From NCBI RefSeq assembly GCF_000813985.1, contig NZ_JWLJ01000004.1, positions 124,001-188,000 of the forward strand: a stretch of 64,000 bases of DNA, read 5' to 3'. Of this stretch, positions 1 to 9,482 are shown piece after piece. How positions within the stretch are numbered: position 1 is the stretch's first letter; the number at the start of each line of letters is the position of its first letter. The DNA comes from Ruegeria sp. ANG-R. Its GTDB lineage: Bacteria > Pseudomonadota > Alphaproteobacteria > Rhodobacterales > Rhodobacteraceae. Both the position numbers and the translations under genes were made by a program. Below the pieces are notes generated by a model. That model was not told the DNA's origin. It saw only the letters and a program-made list of their open reading frames with translations, and did not search any database.

Positions 1-1
1 C

Positions 2-742
2 AGAGAAAATGGTGTCCGCGTTCCTACGCCAGTGCCAACCACAAAGGGCCTTTACCTGCAGGTGATGGGCGGCATTCAGGTCGACATGCTCAACTGGTTG
101 CCGGGTCACCCGCTGGGAGCGACGGGATCTGGTATCGACCACAAAGACCGTCTGGGGATCTTTCATACGATTGGCCGAGAAATGGCGCGGTTGCACAGGA
201 TCAGCGATGACTGGGTGCCTCCCGATGGCTTTTCACGCTGGTCGTGGGACCGGCCCGGCTTACTGGGGGATACGCCCCTTTGGGATCGCTTTTGGGAAAA
301 CCCGACCCTCAAGGCTGAGGATCGTAAATTGTTTCTCGCGTTCCGGGAGGTTGCGGATGGTGATCTGCGACAGCTGGAAAGCGGACTGGATTACGGGCTG
401 ATCCATGCCGATCTTGTCCGCGAAAATGTCATGGTTGATGAGGACCGGGTGTGGCTGATCGATTTCGATGATGCCGGATTTGGGTTCCGTCTGTTTGACA
501 TAGCAACAACGCTGCTCAAAAATCTGCGCGAACCGGATTACGATCTGCTTCACGACGCGCTGCTGGCCGGATACCGATCCGAACGGCAAATCTGCACCGA
601 CCATCTTGAGTTGTTTATGGCCCTGCGTGCCGCGACATATGTCGGCTGGATTTCATCCCGTCTGCACGAAGATGGATCTGACCTGCGCAACACAAGGTTC
701 GTCGACACCGCCCGAGATTTATTGACCCGATACCTCGAATAG
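2..742 (+). CDS. Aminoglycoside phosphotransferase/RdoA-like kinase, 5'-truncated
   Basis: The frame is open to the window edge, and the residues before the GTG at 32 (ENGVRVPTP) look like family sequence, so the true start lies upstream and part of the N-terminal lobe is missing. The protein-kinase-like fold is shown by the catalytic loop HADLVREN (H-x-D-x4-N) and the metal-binding IDFDDAG that follows. This is the APH/ChoK/homoserine-kinase-II group, which phosphorylates small molecules or sometimes proteins. The substrate cannot be read from sequence. The stop is 22 bases before the Tm-1-like gene on the same strand, so the two probably share a transcript. Family assignment is solid, function open. 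Confidence 0.85.
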   Translation, partial: RENGVRVPTPVPTTKGLYLQVMGGIQVDMLNWLPGHPLGATGSGIDHKDRLGIFHTIGREMARLHRISDDWVPPDGFSRWSWDRPGLLGDTPLWDRFWENPTLKAEDRKLFLAFREVADGDLRQLESGLDYGLIHADLVRENVMVDEDRVWLIDFDDAGFGFRLFDIATTLLKNLREPDYDLLHDALLAGYRSERQICTDHLELFMALRAATYVGWISSRLHEDGSDLRNTRFVDTARDLLTRYLE

Positions 743-764
743 CTCGCCTGAATGGGAGGAACCA

Positions 765-2003
765 ATGACCACAAAGACAATCCTGCTGATTGGCACTTAC
801 GATACCAAGGAACCTGAGATGCGGTTCATCGAAGAGGCGATCAAGGCGCAGGGTGCAGATGTGCTGACGATGGATGTTTCTGTGTTGGGCGACCCCTCCG
901 AACCAACCGACATCTCAAAGCACGACGTTGCCGACGCGGGTGGAATGACCATCAACGAAGTTATCGCCCAGGGCGATGAAAACAAAGCCTTTCGCGTGAT
1001 GTCAGCCGGTGCGGCGAAAGCCGTCGCGCAGGCATATGCCGAGGGACGTTTTGACGGGATGCAGGCAACCGGTGGCACCATGGGTACCGACCTTGCTCTG
1101 GACTGTGCGCAGTCTCTGCCTATGGGGGTGCCGAAATACATCGTGTCCACCGTCAGCTTCTCTCCGCTGATCCCACCGCACCGGTTGGCTCCGGATATTC
1201 AGATGATCCTCTGGGCCGGCGGATTGTACGGTATGAACTCGATTTGTCGGTCCTCGCTGCTGCAAGCGGCCGGGGCTGTTGTCGGGGCCGCAAAGGCTGC
1301 CGTTGCACCGGATCGCAGCAAACCGCTGATCGGAATGACCAGCCTTGGATCTTCCTGTCTTCGCTATATGAAAACCCTCAAACCGGCGCTGGAAGAGCGT
1401 GGTTTCGAAGTTGCCGTGTTTCATTCAACAGGTATGGGCGGCATGGCATTTGAGAAACTGGCGGGTGAAGGCGCGTTTGCCTGCGTCATGGATTTTTGCA
1501 TGCAGGAGTTCGGCAACCTGATGGCGGGTTCCGTGGTCTCCAGCGGTGTAGACCGCGTTACCAATGCCGGACGGGTGGGCACACCGCAGCTGGTCGCCCC
1601 GGGTGCGCTGGATCTTCTTGATTTTGCCGGCTGGCAGGACATCCCCGACCGATATGCTGACCGGCCATTTCATGAGCATAACCGCTTGATAAAAAGCTCG
1701 GTCTTCAATGGCGATGAGCGCCGCGCCTGGATACGAGAACTTGCCAACCGGCTGGAGGCCGCGACTGGCCCCGTTCACTTCTTCCTTCCGGTTCGCGGGA
1801 TCGAAGCCTGGGACAAAGAAGGGGAAGAGGCGCACAATCCCGAAGCGCTCGCTGATATGGTAGATGAGGTTCGCAAAGTCATGCCAGGTCGGGTTCCGAC
1901 AACCGAGATGGACGCTCATATCAACGATGCGGAATTTTGCGAACGAGTTCTGGCCCAGTTCGATAAATGGGTCACGGAGGGTGTTGTCGCTAAATCGAGC
2001 TAG
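765..2003 (+). CDS. Tm-1-like ATP-binding domain protein (UPF0261 family)
   Basis: A 412-residue protein that opens with ILLIGTYDTKEPE, the N-terminal signature of the UPF0261/Tm-1-like family, named after the ATP-binding half of the tomato virus-resistance protein Tm-1. The length is normal for the free-standing bacterial form. A good ribosome-binding site (GGGAGGA, 754-760) sits just before the ATG. The bacterial role is unknown; homologues often lie in catabolic operons next to a TIM-barrel partner, which is not visible here. The preceding gene is a small-molecule kinase in the same operon, which suggests a joint metabolic role (inference). Confidence 0.88.
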   Translation: MTTKTILLIGTYDTKEPEMRFIEEAIKAQGADVLTMDVSVLGDPSEPTDISKHDVADAGGMTINEVIAQGDENKAFRVMSAGAAKAVAQAYAEGRFDGMQATGGTMGTDLALDCAQSLPMGVPKYIVSTVSFSPLIPPHRLAPDIQMILWAGGLYGMNSICRSSLLQAAGAVVGAAKAAVAPDRSKPLIGMTSLGSSCLRYMKTLKPALEERGFEVAVFHSTGMGGMAFEKLAGEGAFACVMDFCMQEFGNLMAGSVVSSGVDRVTNAGRVGTPQLVAPGALDLLDFAGWQDIPDRYADRPFHEHNRLIKSSVFNGDERRAWIRELANRLEAATGPVHFFLPVRGIEAWDKEGEEAHNPEALADMVDEVRKVMPGRVPTTEMDAHINDAEFCERVLAQFDKWVTEGVVAKSS

Positions 2004-2442
2004 CCTGCAGCGCCGACTTGTTATGAGATAGACTTGGGCTGGACGCATCCACGGTGAGATCTGGTGTCAGGCCCATTCTGGCACGCACCATATACCTGCC
2101 GCAAAGTCGTTGATCACCCGCCCATTGAACAGAGTTAAATCGGGCTCTGCGGTCCGAATTCTATGAGGGTCAACTCCCCTAACCCCGGAATTGAGCCTGC
2201 AACCTAATTGCGAAATCCATCTTCCACCTCTAAGCAGCCCGGCTCATCGGGCTGAATCACAGCCAATAAGATAAACACAATTATTAAAACTAGTAGACCG
2301 CGCTCCGTCATCATGGAACTATGTCTATCGTTAGCGTTTGTATCGATTTCGTCGGCCAGCAAGGATACCATTCGATACAGTGGGTATGACATTGAAAACT
2401 GGCGATTCGACGTCAAAAATTGTAGTAGTGAGAACACCAGAT
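2004..2442. other. Intergenic region without a convincing gene
   Basis: No frame here has family-like sequence. A short inverted repeat (AGCCCG...CGGGCT) occurs near 2236-2253 without a T-run, so it is at best a weak terminator. The stretch from about 2260 to 2340 is AT-rich compared with its surroundings and is the likely promoter region of the oxygenase gene downstream. Confidence 0.4.
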
Positions 2443-3282
2443 ATGTCCGAGAGTGCGTTTCCCATAAATTCCGAATCTCTTACCATTCCGACCGCGACCG
2501 CGAAGGAAATCGGCGCCCGCTACGCTGATGACTACCAATCAGGCAAGCCATACCATCATATTTGCATCGACAATTTTCTGCCAATGGACGTGATCGAGAA
2601 AGTGCGTGCAGATATCGCCTCGCTACCGGAAGCTGACCTTGCGTTCGACAATGCCGAGGAAAAGCTCAAGTCGCAATATAACCCCGACCGGCTGCCCAGT
2701 TACTCGAGACACCTGTTCCAAGCCTTCAATTCGCGGCCCTTCCTGCTGTTTCTGGAGGAGATGACCGGGATCAAGAAACTTATTCCCGACCCCTACTTCA
2801 TGGGTGCTGGGATTCACAAGACACTCAATGGTGGACACCTCAACATCCATGCCGATTTCAACCTTCACTCGCATATGAATGTGGAGCGGCGGCTCAATGT
2901 TCTGATCTACCTTAATCCGCCCTGGAAAGAAGAATGGGGCGGTTCTTTTGAGATTTGGGACAACGACATGACCCGGAAGGTGGCGGGTTTTACGCCCACA
3001 GAAAACCGTATGGTGTGTTTCTCCACCGGATCGAACACATTTCATGGCAACCCAGAGCCGGTTAACCACCCCGAGGGCCTGCCACGACAGTCGATCGCTC
3101 TTTATTACTACACGGCGACCTGGGACGATACGCGAGTTTCACACGGCACAATCTTCAAACCGCGCCCTGGCTCCAACGACGCTTCGGATAAGCGAGATCG
3201 GCGGCGGCGGCTTTTGCATGATGTTCTCCCACCGGTTCTGCATCGTCGCATCGCTCCGCGCCTAAGACGCCTAGGTTTCTGA
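2443..3282 (+). CDS. 2OG-Fe(II) oxygenase (prolyl-4-hydroxylase-like)
   Basis: A 279-residue dioxygenase when started at ATG 2443. The frame stays open back to a TTG at 2338, but those residues look unlike the family. The double-stranded beta-helix carries the facial triad H136-x-D138 (NIHADFN) and H201 (NTFHGNPEP), with R215 (PRQSIALYYY) as the probable 2-oxoglutarate-binding arginine. Such enzymes hydroxylate proteins, peptides or small molecules using O2 and 2-oxoglutarate. It sits 10 bases before rfbC on the same strand, so it belongs to the polysaccharide region; it might act on a sugar, lipid or protein target there (inference). No upstream ribosome-binding site is strong, so the exact start is uncertain. 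Confidence 0.8.
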   Translation: MSESAFPINSESLTIPTATAKEIGARYADDYQSGKPYHHICIDNFLPMDVIEKVRADIASLPEADLAFDNAEEKLKSQYNPDRLPSYSRHLFQAFNSRPFLLFLEEMTGIKKLIPDPYFMGAGIHKTLNGGHLNIHADFNLHSHMNVERRLNVLIYLNPPWKEEWGGSFEIWDNDMTRKVAGFTPTENRMVCFSTGSNTFHGNPEPVNHPEGLPRQSIALYYYTATWDDTRVSHGTIFKPRPGSNDASDKRDRRRRLLHDVLPPVLHRRIAPRLRRLGF

Positions 3283-3292
3283 TCCACCATAT

Positions 3293-3853
3293 GTGATGCA
3301 AAAAAATATGAGAGTTGATGAAACTAACCTTGCGGGTATCGTGATTCTGACACCCCGCCGGTTCGGCGACGAGCGAGGGTTCTTCTCAGAAAGCTGGAAT
3401 CGCCAGCGTATGATAGACGCTGGGCTCGATATCGATTGGGTGCAGGATAATCACTCCCTGTCTGCCGCTCCTGGCACAATTCGCGGCCTGCATTATCAGG
3501 CGCCTCCATATGCGCAATCCAAGCTGGTTCGCTGTGGGCGAGGTGGCCTCCTTGACGTGGTCGTGGATATCCGCAAAGGCTCAGAAACCTACGGGCACTG
3601 GCTGGGTGTCGAGTTGAGCTTCGAGAACGGTCGACAACTCTTGGTGCCCGACGGCTTTCTGCATGGCTTCGTCACTCTACAACCCAATACCGAAGTCATT
3701 TACAAGTGCTCTTGCTACTATTCTCCGGAAGCCGAAGGTGCAGTGCGATGGGACAGTTGCGGTATCGACTGGAACTTGGGCGACACAACTCCGATCCTTT
3801 CGGAAAAAGACGCTGCTGCGCCTTCGTTTTCGGAGTTCGAGAGTCCTTTTTAG
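3293..3853 (+). CDS. rfbC: dTDP-4-dehydrorhamnose 3,5-epimerase
   Basis: RmlC-type cupin that epimerises C3 and C5 of dTDP-4-keto-6-deoxyglucose, the third step of dTDP-L-rhamnose synthesis. The catalytic histidine is H67 in RGLHYQ; H124 in DGFLHGF and the Tyr pair near 142-143 also fit the family, and 186 residues is the normal length. GTG 3293, ATG 3296 and ATG 3308 are all possible starts. It is separated from the other three rhamnose genes by an oppositely oriented acyltransferase and a small acetyltransferase. Its stop overlaps the stop of that convergent acyltransferase by four bases. Confidence 0.93.
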   Translation: MMQKNMRVDETNLAGIVILTPRRFGDERGFFSESWNRQRMIDAGLDIDWVQDNHSLSAAPGTIRGLHYQAPPYAQSKLVRCGRGGLLDVVVDIRKGSETYGHWLGVELSFENGRQLLVPDGFLHGFVTLQPNTEVIYKCSCYYSPEAEGAVRWDSCGIDWNLGDTTPILSEKDAAAPSFSEFESPF

Positions 3854-4950
3854 TCTGATTTCCCTGCTAGCTTGGAACGCATCCAGGAGCCAACAGGCTT
3901 TTCAATCAGACGATGAGCTGCAAGCGCAAGACCAATGCTGAGAAATACATATACAGGCATAAGCCAAGCGCTGTCTGCGAATGCGCGACTACCGTTCAAG
4001 AAAAGGTCTGCTGCTAGTAGCAAAGTAATCTGTAAGGGGACATGTACTAGATAAACGGAATAGCTGATATCCCCTAACACGCGCAGGTGCCCCCCAATCG
4101 ACGGCAGCATCAGATCACACGCTGCCAGAAAAAGAATCAAAGAAACACTGATGAGAATAGCCCGCACGACGTCGTTCAGCGCATCCCAAGAAATTATCAC
4201 CGTGCCGCAGGCTGCAGCACAAAGCCCGAGCAAGTACACTACTTTCCAGTCCAGCCGCGCGCAAAGACCATAAAGAACTGTTCCAGCAAAGAAGTATCCT
4301 GCACACGTGAAGATAGCGAGGCGAACAATCGGCAAGCCCGGTCCGATCGCACCCATTGAAAAACCAACAATACTGCACATCAACGGAACAAGCACTGGAA
4401 GCCGTCGGATGCCTGTGAGCGCAATAAAAAAGAACGCGTATGCCGCCAGTTCCATTGAGACCGACCAGATCGGTCCATTGAAGCTCAAACCACGGCTTTG
4501 AGTGGTGAGGTTGGTAGCCATGAAAAGGTTAAGTAAGAAATGACGCAGATCGTTGTTGCCATAGACCTGCCAGTGACCCAGGGTAAAAAGGGACGCAAGT
4601 TGAAGGGTTGCAACATAAAAAAGGGTGATGGCATGCAGGGGATACAGCCGCGCGACACGCGCAGTAACGAATTCGCGTAGCGTAGCTTTTCGCGGAAGGT
4701 AGACATGAGCAAAGACAAATCCCGAAATTATCCAAAACAGCTCCACTGCCCAGTAACCGTGATCGAAGAAGATCTGCAGTATGTTTGCGAAGGGAAAGTC
4801 TTTAGTATCCGGTAGTGATGATCGATCAGCGTGATCTGCAAGATAGAAGTGGTGATAGTGGAAAATAACAATAATCAGCGCGGCAGCACCCCGCATCCCA
4901 TCAATCCACTGAAAATAAGCAGGGACGGGTGACCCGGAAACTTTCGCCAT
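3850..4950 (-). CDS. Acyltransferase 3 family membrane protein (OafA/YrhL-like)
   Basis: A 366-residue integral membrane protein with about ten hydrophobic segments. The opening block DGMRGAAALIIVIFHYHHF carries the family's R-G-x-A-A and membrane histidine motif, and GDISYSVYLVH near the C-terminus is the usual last-helix signature. Members move acetyl or other acyl groups onto O-antigen, exopolysaccharide or lipid head groups from the cytoplasmic side. It is transcribed against the rhamnose genes on both sides, and its location argues for O-acylation of the same glycan (inference). No SGNH domain is fused to it. Confidence 0.9.
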   Translation of the reverse strand: MAKVSGSPVPAYFQWIDGMRGAAALIIVIFHYHHFYLADHADRSSLPDTKDFPFANILQIFFDHGYWAVELFWIISGFVFAHVYLPRKATLREFVTARVARLYPLHAITLFYVATLQLASLFTLGHWQVYGNNDLRHFLLNLFMATNLTTQSRGLSFNGPIWSVSMELAAYAFFFIALTGIRRLPVLVPLMCSIVGFSMGAIGPGLPIVRLAIFTCAGYFFAGTVLYGLCARLDWKVVYLLGLCAAACGTVIISWDALNDVVRAILISVSLILFLAACDLMLPSIGGHLRVLGDISYSVYLVHVPLQITLLLAADLFLNGSRAFADSAWLMPVYVFLSIGLALAAHRLIEKPVGSWMRSKLAGKSD

Positions 4951-5292
4951 GAAATCGTATCCTTATACGCGCACCAAAAAATCTTCTTCCAGCGTTAGCT
5001 CACTAACACCGTATTGCAAGTTCTTCACGGTAGCCATGTTGCGCCGTAAGATCTTTTGTGGCTCTATCCAGTTGGTTTGAGGTAAATTCCAGAGATCTCA
5101 GGCAAAACAGGAAGGCGGAAAGTATGAGTCTTTTGGCGATCCAACTGCGTGGAGATGTGGCCAGGGCACCCGCTTTCCAATCCGATGCTGCGCCTATTAC
5201 AGTGAGCCAGTTATTTAACAGTAGATTAGCAGAACGACGCGAGGGAATTGTGAAAGCCGATAAGATCAACTGTTTCTTACGGGCGCGTGATA
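4951..5292. other. Divergent intergenic region
   Basis: This stretch separates the start of the minus-strand acyltransferase from the start of the plus-strand acetyltransferase and should hold promoters for both. Short open frames exist on both strands, but their sequences are unlike any family and have no good ribosome-binding site. No repeat or clear terminator was seen. Confidence 0.4.
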
Positions 5293-5781
5293 ATGACCAT
5301 CTCTGCAACTGAACCGGATTGGGCACGGGAAAAGCATCGCTGGGCATGGGACCCATCCCGCAGGCTTCTGGGTGCAATTCGTGCTTATCAGAAAGGCGGT
5401 GCTATACGGCGGCGTGTCGCCATCCTACGCTACCGCCTCTGGTCGACCATCACTGGCGCCGATATTCCGCTCAATACCCGGATCGGGGGCGGATTGTTAT
5501 TGCCACATCCAAATGGCGTGGTGATTCACCCGAGTACGGAGATCGGGGTAAATTGCACTATTTTTCAGCAGGTCACATTGGGGGTAAACCGCAATCAGAA
5601 AGGTGCCCCAAGAATTGAGGGGCATGTGGATATCGGCCCGGGTGCGCGCATCATTGGGCCGGTGAAAATAGGAAAGCACGCCGTGATTGGTGCGAATGCA
5701 GTTGTGCTGAGCGATGTGCCTGCTGGGTCAACTGCAGTTGGTGTGCCTGCACGCATTATAAAGCACAAGGACCCATCATGA
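5293..5781 (+). CDS. Serine-acetyltransferase-like hexapeptide-repeat acetyltransferase
   Basis: A 162-residue protein whose C-terminal two thirds are left-handed beta-helix hexapeptide repeats of the SAT/CysE type, with [11 protein letters not shown] and [14 protein letters not shown], ending in [15 protein letters not shown]. It is shorter than CysE and lacks most of the N-terminal helical domain, as in the EPS-cluster relatives that acetylate sugars. The ATG at 5293 is preferred over the GTG at 5287. It overlaps rfbB by the ATGA at 5778-5781, so it is translationally coupled to rhamnose synthesis. O-acetylation of a sugar nucleotide or lipid-linked sugar is the likely job; a role in cysteine synthesis is unlikely in this setting. 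Confidence 0.85.
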   Translation: MTISATEPDWAREKHRWAWDPSRRLLGAIRAYQKGGAIRRRVAILRYRLWSTITGADIPLNTRIGGGLLLPHPNGVVIHPSTEIGVNCTIFQQVTLGVNRNQKGAPRIEGHVDIGPGARIIGPVKIGKHAVIGANAVVLSDVPAGSTAVGVPARIIKHKDPS

Positions 5782-6821
5782 GACTTCTTGTTACGGGTGG
5801 AGCAGGCTTTATCGGATCGGCGGTGGTGCGACTGGCTGTGGCACGAGGTTATGAAGTGATCAATCTTGATGCTTTGACCTATGCCGCCTGTCTCAGCAAC
5901 GTCGCAGAGGTCAAAGACAATCCGCTTTACACCTTCATAGAGGCCGACATACGCGATCATGTTGCGTTGGATCGCGCCTTTGCAAATCACGCGCCTGACG
6001 CGATTATGCATCTGGCTGCAGAAAGCCATGTGGACCGCTCCATTGACGGCCCCGGTACATTCATTGAAACCAATATCACTGGGACCTACACCCTGCTGGA
6101 GGCCACGCGAAGATACTGGGAAGAAACTGGGAGACCGGAGACCTTCCGCTTTCATCACATTTCGACCGATGAAGTCTTTGGCTCTCTTGGACCCACCGGA
6201 CAGTTCACTGAAAAAAGCCCCTATGATCCACGCAGCCCCTACTCGGCCTCTAAGGCCGCATCTGATCACTTGGTTCGCGCATGGCACGAAACATTTGGCT
6301 TTCCTGTATTGCTGACTAATTGCTCTAACAACTACGGTCCATACCACTTTCCCGAAAAGCTGATCCCGGTAGTCATTCTGAATGCACTGGCAGGTAAATC
6401 CCTGCCGATCTATGGCGATGGGCTCAACATACGTGACTGGCTTTATGTCGAGGATCATGCCGACGCCCTGCTACTGGTTCTTGAGAAAGGCAAGTTGGGC
6501 AGGTCATACAATATCGGCGGTGAAAACGAGCGTTCCAACCTTGAACTGGTAAAGACACTCTGTTCTATCCTCGATGAATTGCGTCCTAAGGCACAAGGCT
6601 CGTACGCCGATCAGATCACCTTTGTCGCCGACCGCCCTGGCCACGATGCGCGCTACGCGATCGATCCGACCCGTATTCGCGAGGAGCTGGGCTGGCGGCC
6701 ATCAGTCACGGTCGAAGAAGGGCTGCGCCTTACTGCTCAGTGGTATTTGGATAACGAACCTTGGTGGCGTGCGTTACAAGATCGCCAAGGTGTGGGCGAA
6801 AGGCTGGGAGACCAGTCATGA
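5778..6821 (+). CDS. rfbB: dTDP-glucose 4,6-dehydratase
   Basis: A 347-residue extended SDR enzyme that oxidises, dehydrates and reduces dTDP-glucose to dTDP-4-keto-6-deoxyglucose. The NAD-binding motif GGAGFIG is at residues 7-13, the catalytic T-D-E triplet at 130-132 (STDEVFGS) and the Y155-x3-K159 pair in PYSASKA. Length and motifs are canonical. It overlaps the acetyltransferase upstream and rfbD downstream by ATGA junctions, so the block is one operon. Confidence 0.97.
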   Translation: MRLLVTGGAGFIGSAVVRLAVARGYEVINLDALTYAACLSNVAEVKDNPLYTFIEADIRDHVALDRAFANHAPDAIMHLAAESHVDRSIDGPGTFIETNITGTYTLLEATRRYWEETGRPETFRFHHISTDEVFGSLGPTGQFTEKSPYDPRSPYSASKAASDHLVRAWHETFGFPVLLTNCSNNYGPYHFPEKLIPVVILNALAGKSLPIYGDGLNIRDWLYVEDHADALLLVLEKGKLGRSYNIGGENERSNLELVKTLCSILDELRPKAQGSYADQITFVADRPGHDARYAIDPTRIREELGWRPSVTVEEGLRLTAQWYLDNEPWWRALQDRQGVGERLGDQS

Positions 6822-7657
6822 CAGTTCTGGTTTTTGGGAAAACCGGTCAGGTCGCACAGGCCCTCGCCGCGCAAGCACGTGATGCGGTTTTCCTCGGCCG
6901 CGATACCGCTGATTTGTCGGATGCGACCTCCTGTTCGGCCGCAATCAAAAAATACTCACCTCAGGCAGTGATCAATGCCGCAGCTTACACCGCGGTGGAT
7001 CGCGCTGAACAAGAAGAAAGACTGGCGACGGCGATTAACGGAGAAGCACCGGGCGCCATGGCTGCAACCTGCGTCGAGCTGGGCATACCATTCGTGCATA
7101 TCTCTTCCGATTATGTCTTCAACGGGATTGGCGATACTCCGTTCTCACCTGAAGCGTCGACCGCGCCTCTTGGAGCCTATGGTCGGTCCAAATTGGCTGG
7201 TGAAACTGCTGTCAAAGCCGCAGGTGGTACTTATGCAATATTGCGGACGTCCTGGGTTTTTTCTGCTAGTGGCAGCAACTTTTTGAAGACCATGCTCCGG
7301 CTGTCCGAAACTCGTGACAGCCTAACCGTGGTTGCCGACCAAGTGGGCGGGCCAACACCTGCCAGTGCCATCGCCAAAACCTGCCTTGTGCTTGCGCATA
7401 GGCTGACGCCGGATAAATCTGGTATCTATCATTACTCCGGTGCTCCAGACACCAGTTGGGCTGGGTTTGCGCGCTTCATTTTTTCCAGCGCAGGTCGGGA
7501 TATCGACATCCTCGACGTTTCTACTGCCGATTACCCTACCGCAGCAGAACGCCCCCTCAACTCGCGCCTGGATTGCTCGGATTTAGAGAAACAATTCGGC
7601 ATTTCACGCCCTGATTGGAAGACTGCAGCAGCACAGATTGTGGATGTTCTGACCTAG
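6818..7657 (+). CDS. rfbD: dTDP-4-dehydrorhamnose reductase
   Basis: A 279-residue SDR reductase catalysing the last step to dTDP-L-rhamnose. The start at ATG 6818 is fixed by the ATGA overlap with rfbB and gives the expected N-terminus [21 protein letters not shown] lies at residues 97-104 and the catalytic pair is Y121-x3-K125 in YGRSKLAGE. It is translationally coupled to rfbB. Confidence 0.95.
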   Translation: MTVLVFGKTGQVAQALAAQARDAVFLGRDTADLSDATSCSAAIKKYSPQAVINAAAYTAVDRAEQEERLATAINGEAPGAMAATCVELGIPFVHISSDYVFNGIGDTPFSPEASTAPLGAYGRSKLAGETAVKAAGGTYAILRTSWVFSASGSNFLKTMLRLSETRDSLTVVADQVGGPTPASAIAKTCLVLAHRLTPDKSGIYHYSGAPDTSWAGFARFIFSSAGRDIDILDVSTADYPTAAERPLNSRLDCSDLEKQFGISRPDWKTAAAQIVDVLT

Positions 7658-7733
7658 GAACAACGACACAGTTTCTACCCGGGTCGGCTCACGTTACGAT
7701 CCGATGGGACAACTTGTTTGAAAGGTGGATTGC

Positions 7734-8618
7734 ATGAGCACGCGCAAAGGCATCATATTAGCCGGCGGATCAGGCACGCGGCTTTACCCAATTACGATGG
7801 GAGTATCCAAGCAACTTCTTCCTGTCTTTGACAAACCAATGATTCACTACCCGCTGAGTGTCCTGATGCTGGCGGATATTCGTGAGATCGCGGTGATTAC
7901 AACGCCCGAAGACCAGTCGCAATTTCAGCGGCTGATGGGAGATGGCAGCCAATGGGGGGTTTCGTTCACGTGGATTGTTCAACCCTCACCGGATGGGTTG
8001 GCACAAGCATACCTTCTGGCAGAGGATTTCCTAGCTGGTGCCCCGTCGGCAATGGTGCTGGGTGACAACATTTTTTTTGGCCATGGCCTGCCAGAAATTC
8101 TGGCAAGCGCCAATGCAAAAGAGACCGGTGGCACGGTTTTTGGCTATCAGGTAACCGACCCGGAACGCTATGGGGTAGTTAGCTTTGATGCGGCCGGACG
8201 CGCGGTGGATATCATTGAAAAGCCCGAAAAACCGGCATCAGATTATGCTGTGACCGGTCTGTATTTCCTTGATGGCAGTGCACCGGAGCGCGCGCGGGGT
8301 GTACAGCCCTCAGCACGGGGCGAGCTGGAAATCACGTCGTTGCTGGAAACATACCTCAGGGATGAGACCCTTGCGGTCGAGCGAATGGGACGTGGTTATG
8401 CCTGGCTCGATACCGGGACGCATGGTTCGTTGTTGGACGCGGGGAATTTCGTGCGCACCCTTCAAGACAGGCAGGGGCTGCAGATTTCGGCACCCGAGGA
8501 AATCGCCTTTCGGCAAGGCTGGATCAATCGCGATAACTTGTTGGAGCACGCCCAGATCTTCGGGAAGTCCCGCTATGGTGATTTTCTGAAAAAACTTGCT
8601 GGAGAAGAACAGGGTTGA
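7734..8618 (+). CDS. rfbA: Glucose-1-phosphate thymidylyltransferase
   Basis: A 294-residue nucleotidyltransferase making dTDP-glucose, the first step of the rhamnose pathway. The pyrophosphorylase signature GGSGTRLYP is at residues 11-19, followed by KQLLPVFDKPM, the LGDNIFFG metal site and IEKP. The ATG at 7734 follows AAAGGTGG at 7721-7728, a good ribosome-binding site, and is preferred over TTG 7725. A 76-base gap from rfbD contains no terminator, so co-transcription is likely. It converges with the WecG-type gene. Confidence 0.95.
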   Translation: MSTRKGIILAGGSGTRLYPITMGVSKQLLPVFDKPMIHYPLSVLMLADIREIAVITTPEDQSQFQRLMGDGSQWGVSFTWIVQPSPDGLAQAYLLAEDFLAGAPSAMVLGDNIFFGHGLPEILASANAKETGGTVFGYQVTDPERYGVVSFDAAGRAVDIIEKPEKPASDYAVTGLYFLDGSAPERARGVQPSARGELEITSLLETYLRDETLAVERMGRGYAWLDTGTHGSLLDAGNFVRTLQDRQGLQISAPEEIAFRQGWINRDNLLEHAQIFGKSRYGDFLKKLAGEEQG

Positions 8619-8687
8619 AAAACGAGCATACGTTGCGCTTCGCAAAAGCGGGCCCTGCCGATGACTGGCAAAACGTCACTAATGCGA

Positions 8688-9482
8688 TCAGCGGAAAGGA
8701 TCGCGGTAGATACCCAGCATCTGTTTAAGTATCGCCCAGAGGAAGGGTGGCTCGTGGATGATGTAGCGGTGAAAGCGTGCGCGCGGCTCCTTCGCCAATC
8801 GATAAAGCCACTCAAATCCCCAACTGGTTATCCAGGTCGGAGGTCTTTCAAAGGTACCGGATTCATAGTCGATGGTTCCACCAAGCGGTAACCACAGCTT
8901 AATGCCAGGCATTCGGTCGCGGTATTTTAGAATGAATTTTTCTTGCCGCGCACCGGCCAGACCCACAAGGCAGACGGTGGCGCCGCTGTCATTGATCGCC
9001 GCGATCATGCGTTCAATCTCTTCGGGATTTTTGTCGAAATCGAAGGCAGGACTGTCGGCCCCCACGATCATATTGCGACCGACCTTGGCATTGATATTCT
9101 CGGCGGCCTTTTCGGCGACGCCCGGTTTGCCACCGCACAAAAACACGGTCACGGAAGGATCGTCGGCGTAACGAGTGTAGAACTTCGGAAAGTAATCACT
9201 CCCCGACACCCTCTCCTGAACTGGTTTTCTCAGCCAGTGTGTGGCGAAATACATAATCTGGCTGTCGCAGGTGATCACGTCGAACTCAGGTAGCAGATCA
9301 TAGAATTCCCGGTCCTGCTGCAGCTTCATTATCATGTCGACATGCAAAGTTAGCATAACGCCTTCGCGGAAGTGTTCGACGATATCGTCCATCGCTACAT
9401 CATGCACCCAGGCATTAAGCATGGGCACACGTTTCATTTCACCCAGACCCGGCAGAGCGTCCACGTTGCTTCCATCCGCCAT
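8688..9482 (-). CDS. WecG/TagA/CpsF family glycosyltransferase
   Basis: A 264-residue GT26-family enzyme. The core shows TCDSQ after a hydrophobic strand, ERVSGSDYFP, LCGGKPGVAEKA, LVGLAGARQEKF and the C-terminal RPPTWITSWGFEWLYRL, which is the membrane-association end of the family. Members transfer N-acetylmannosaminuronate, N-acetylmannosamine or glucose to an undecaprenyl-linked acceptor. ATG 9482 shares one base with the stop of the preceding gene; GTG 9485 is the alternative start. It is the last gene of a three-gene minus-strand operon with an unrecognised protein and a Gfo/Idh oxidoreductase. Confidence 0.9.
   Translation of the reverse strand: MADGSNVDALPGLGEMKRVPMLNAWVHDVAMDDIVEHFREGVMLTLHVDMIMKLQQDREFYDLLPEFDVITCDSQIMYFATHWLRKPVQERVSGSDYFPKFYTRYADDPSVTVFLCGGKPGVAEKAAENINAKVGRNMIVGADSPAFDFDKNPEEIERMIAAINDSGATVCLVGLAGARQEKFILKYRDRMPGIKLWLPLGGTIDYESGTFERPPTWITSWGFEWLYRLAKEPRARFHRYIIHEPPFLWAILKQMLGIYRDPFR

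Noticed and set aside
2234..2256. Terminator for the Tm-1-like gene
   Set aside because: The six-base stem is short, has no T-run and lies more than 200 bases beyond the stop.
5595..6458. A 287-codon open frame antisense to rfbB
   Set aside because: rfbB is canonical on the plus strand; the antisense translation is rich in Cys, Arg and His without any motif.
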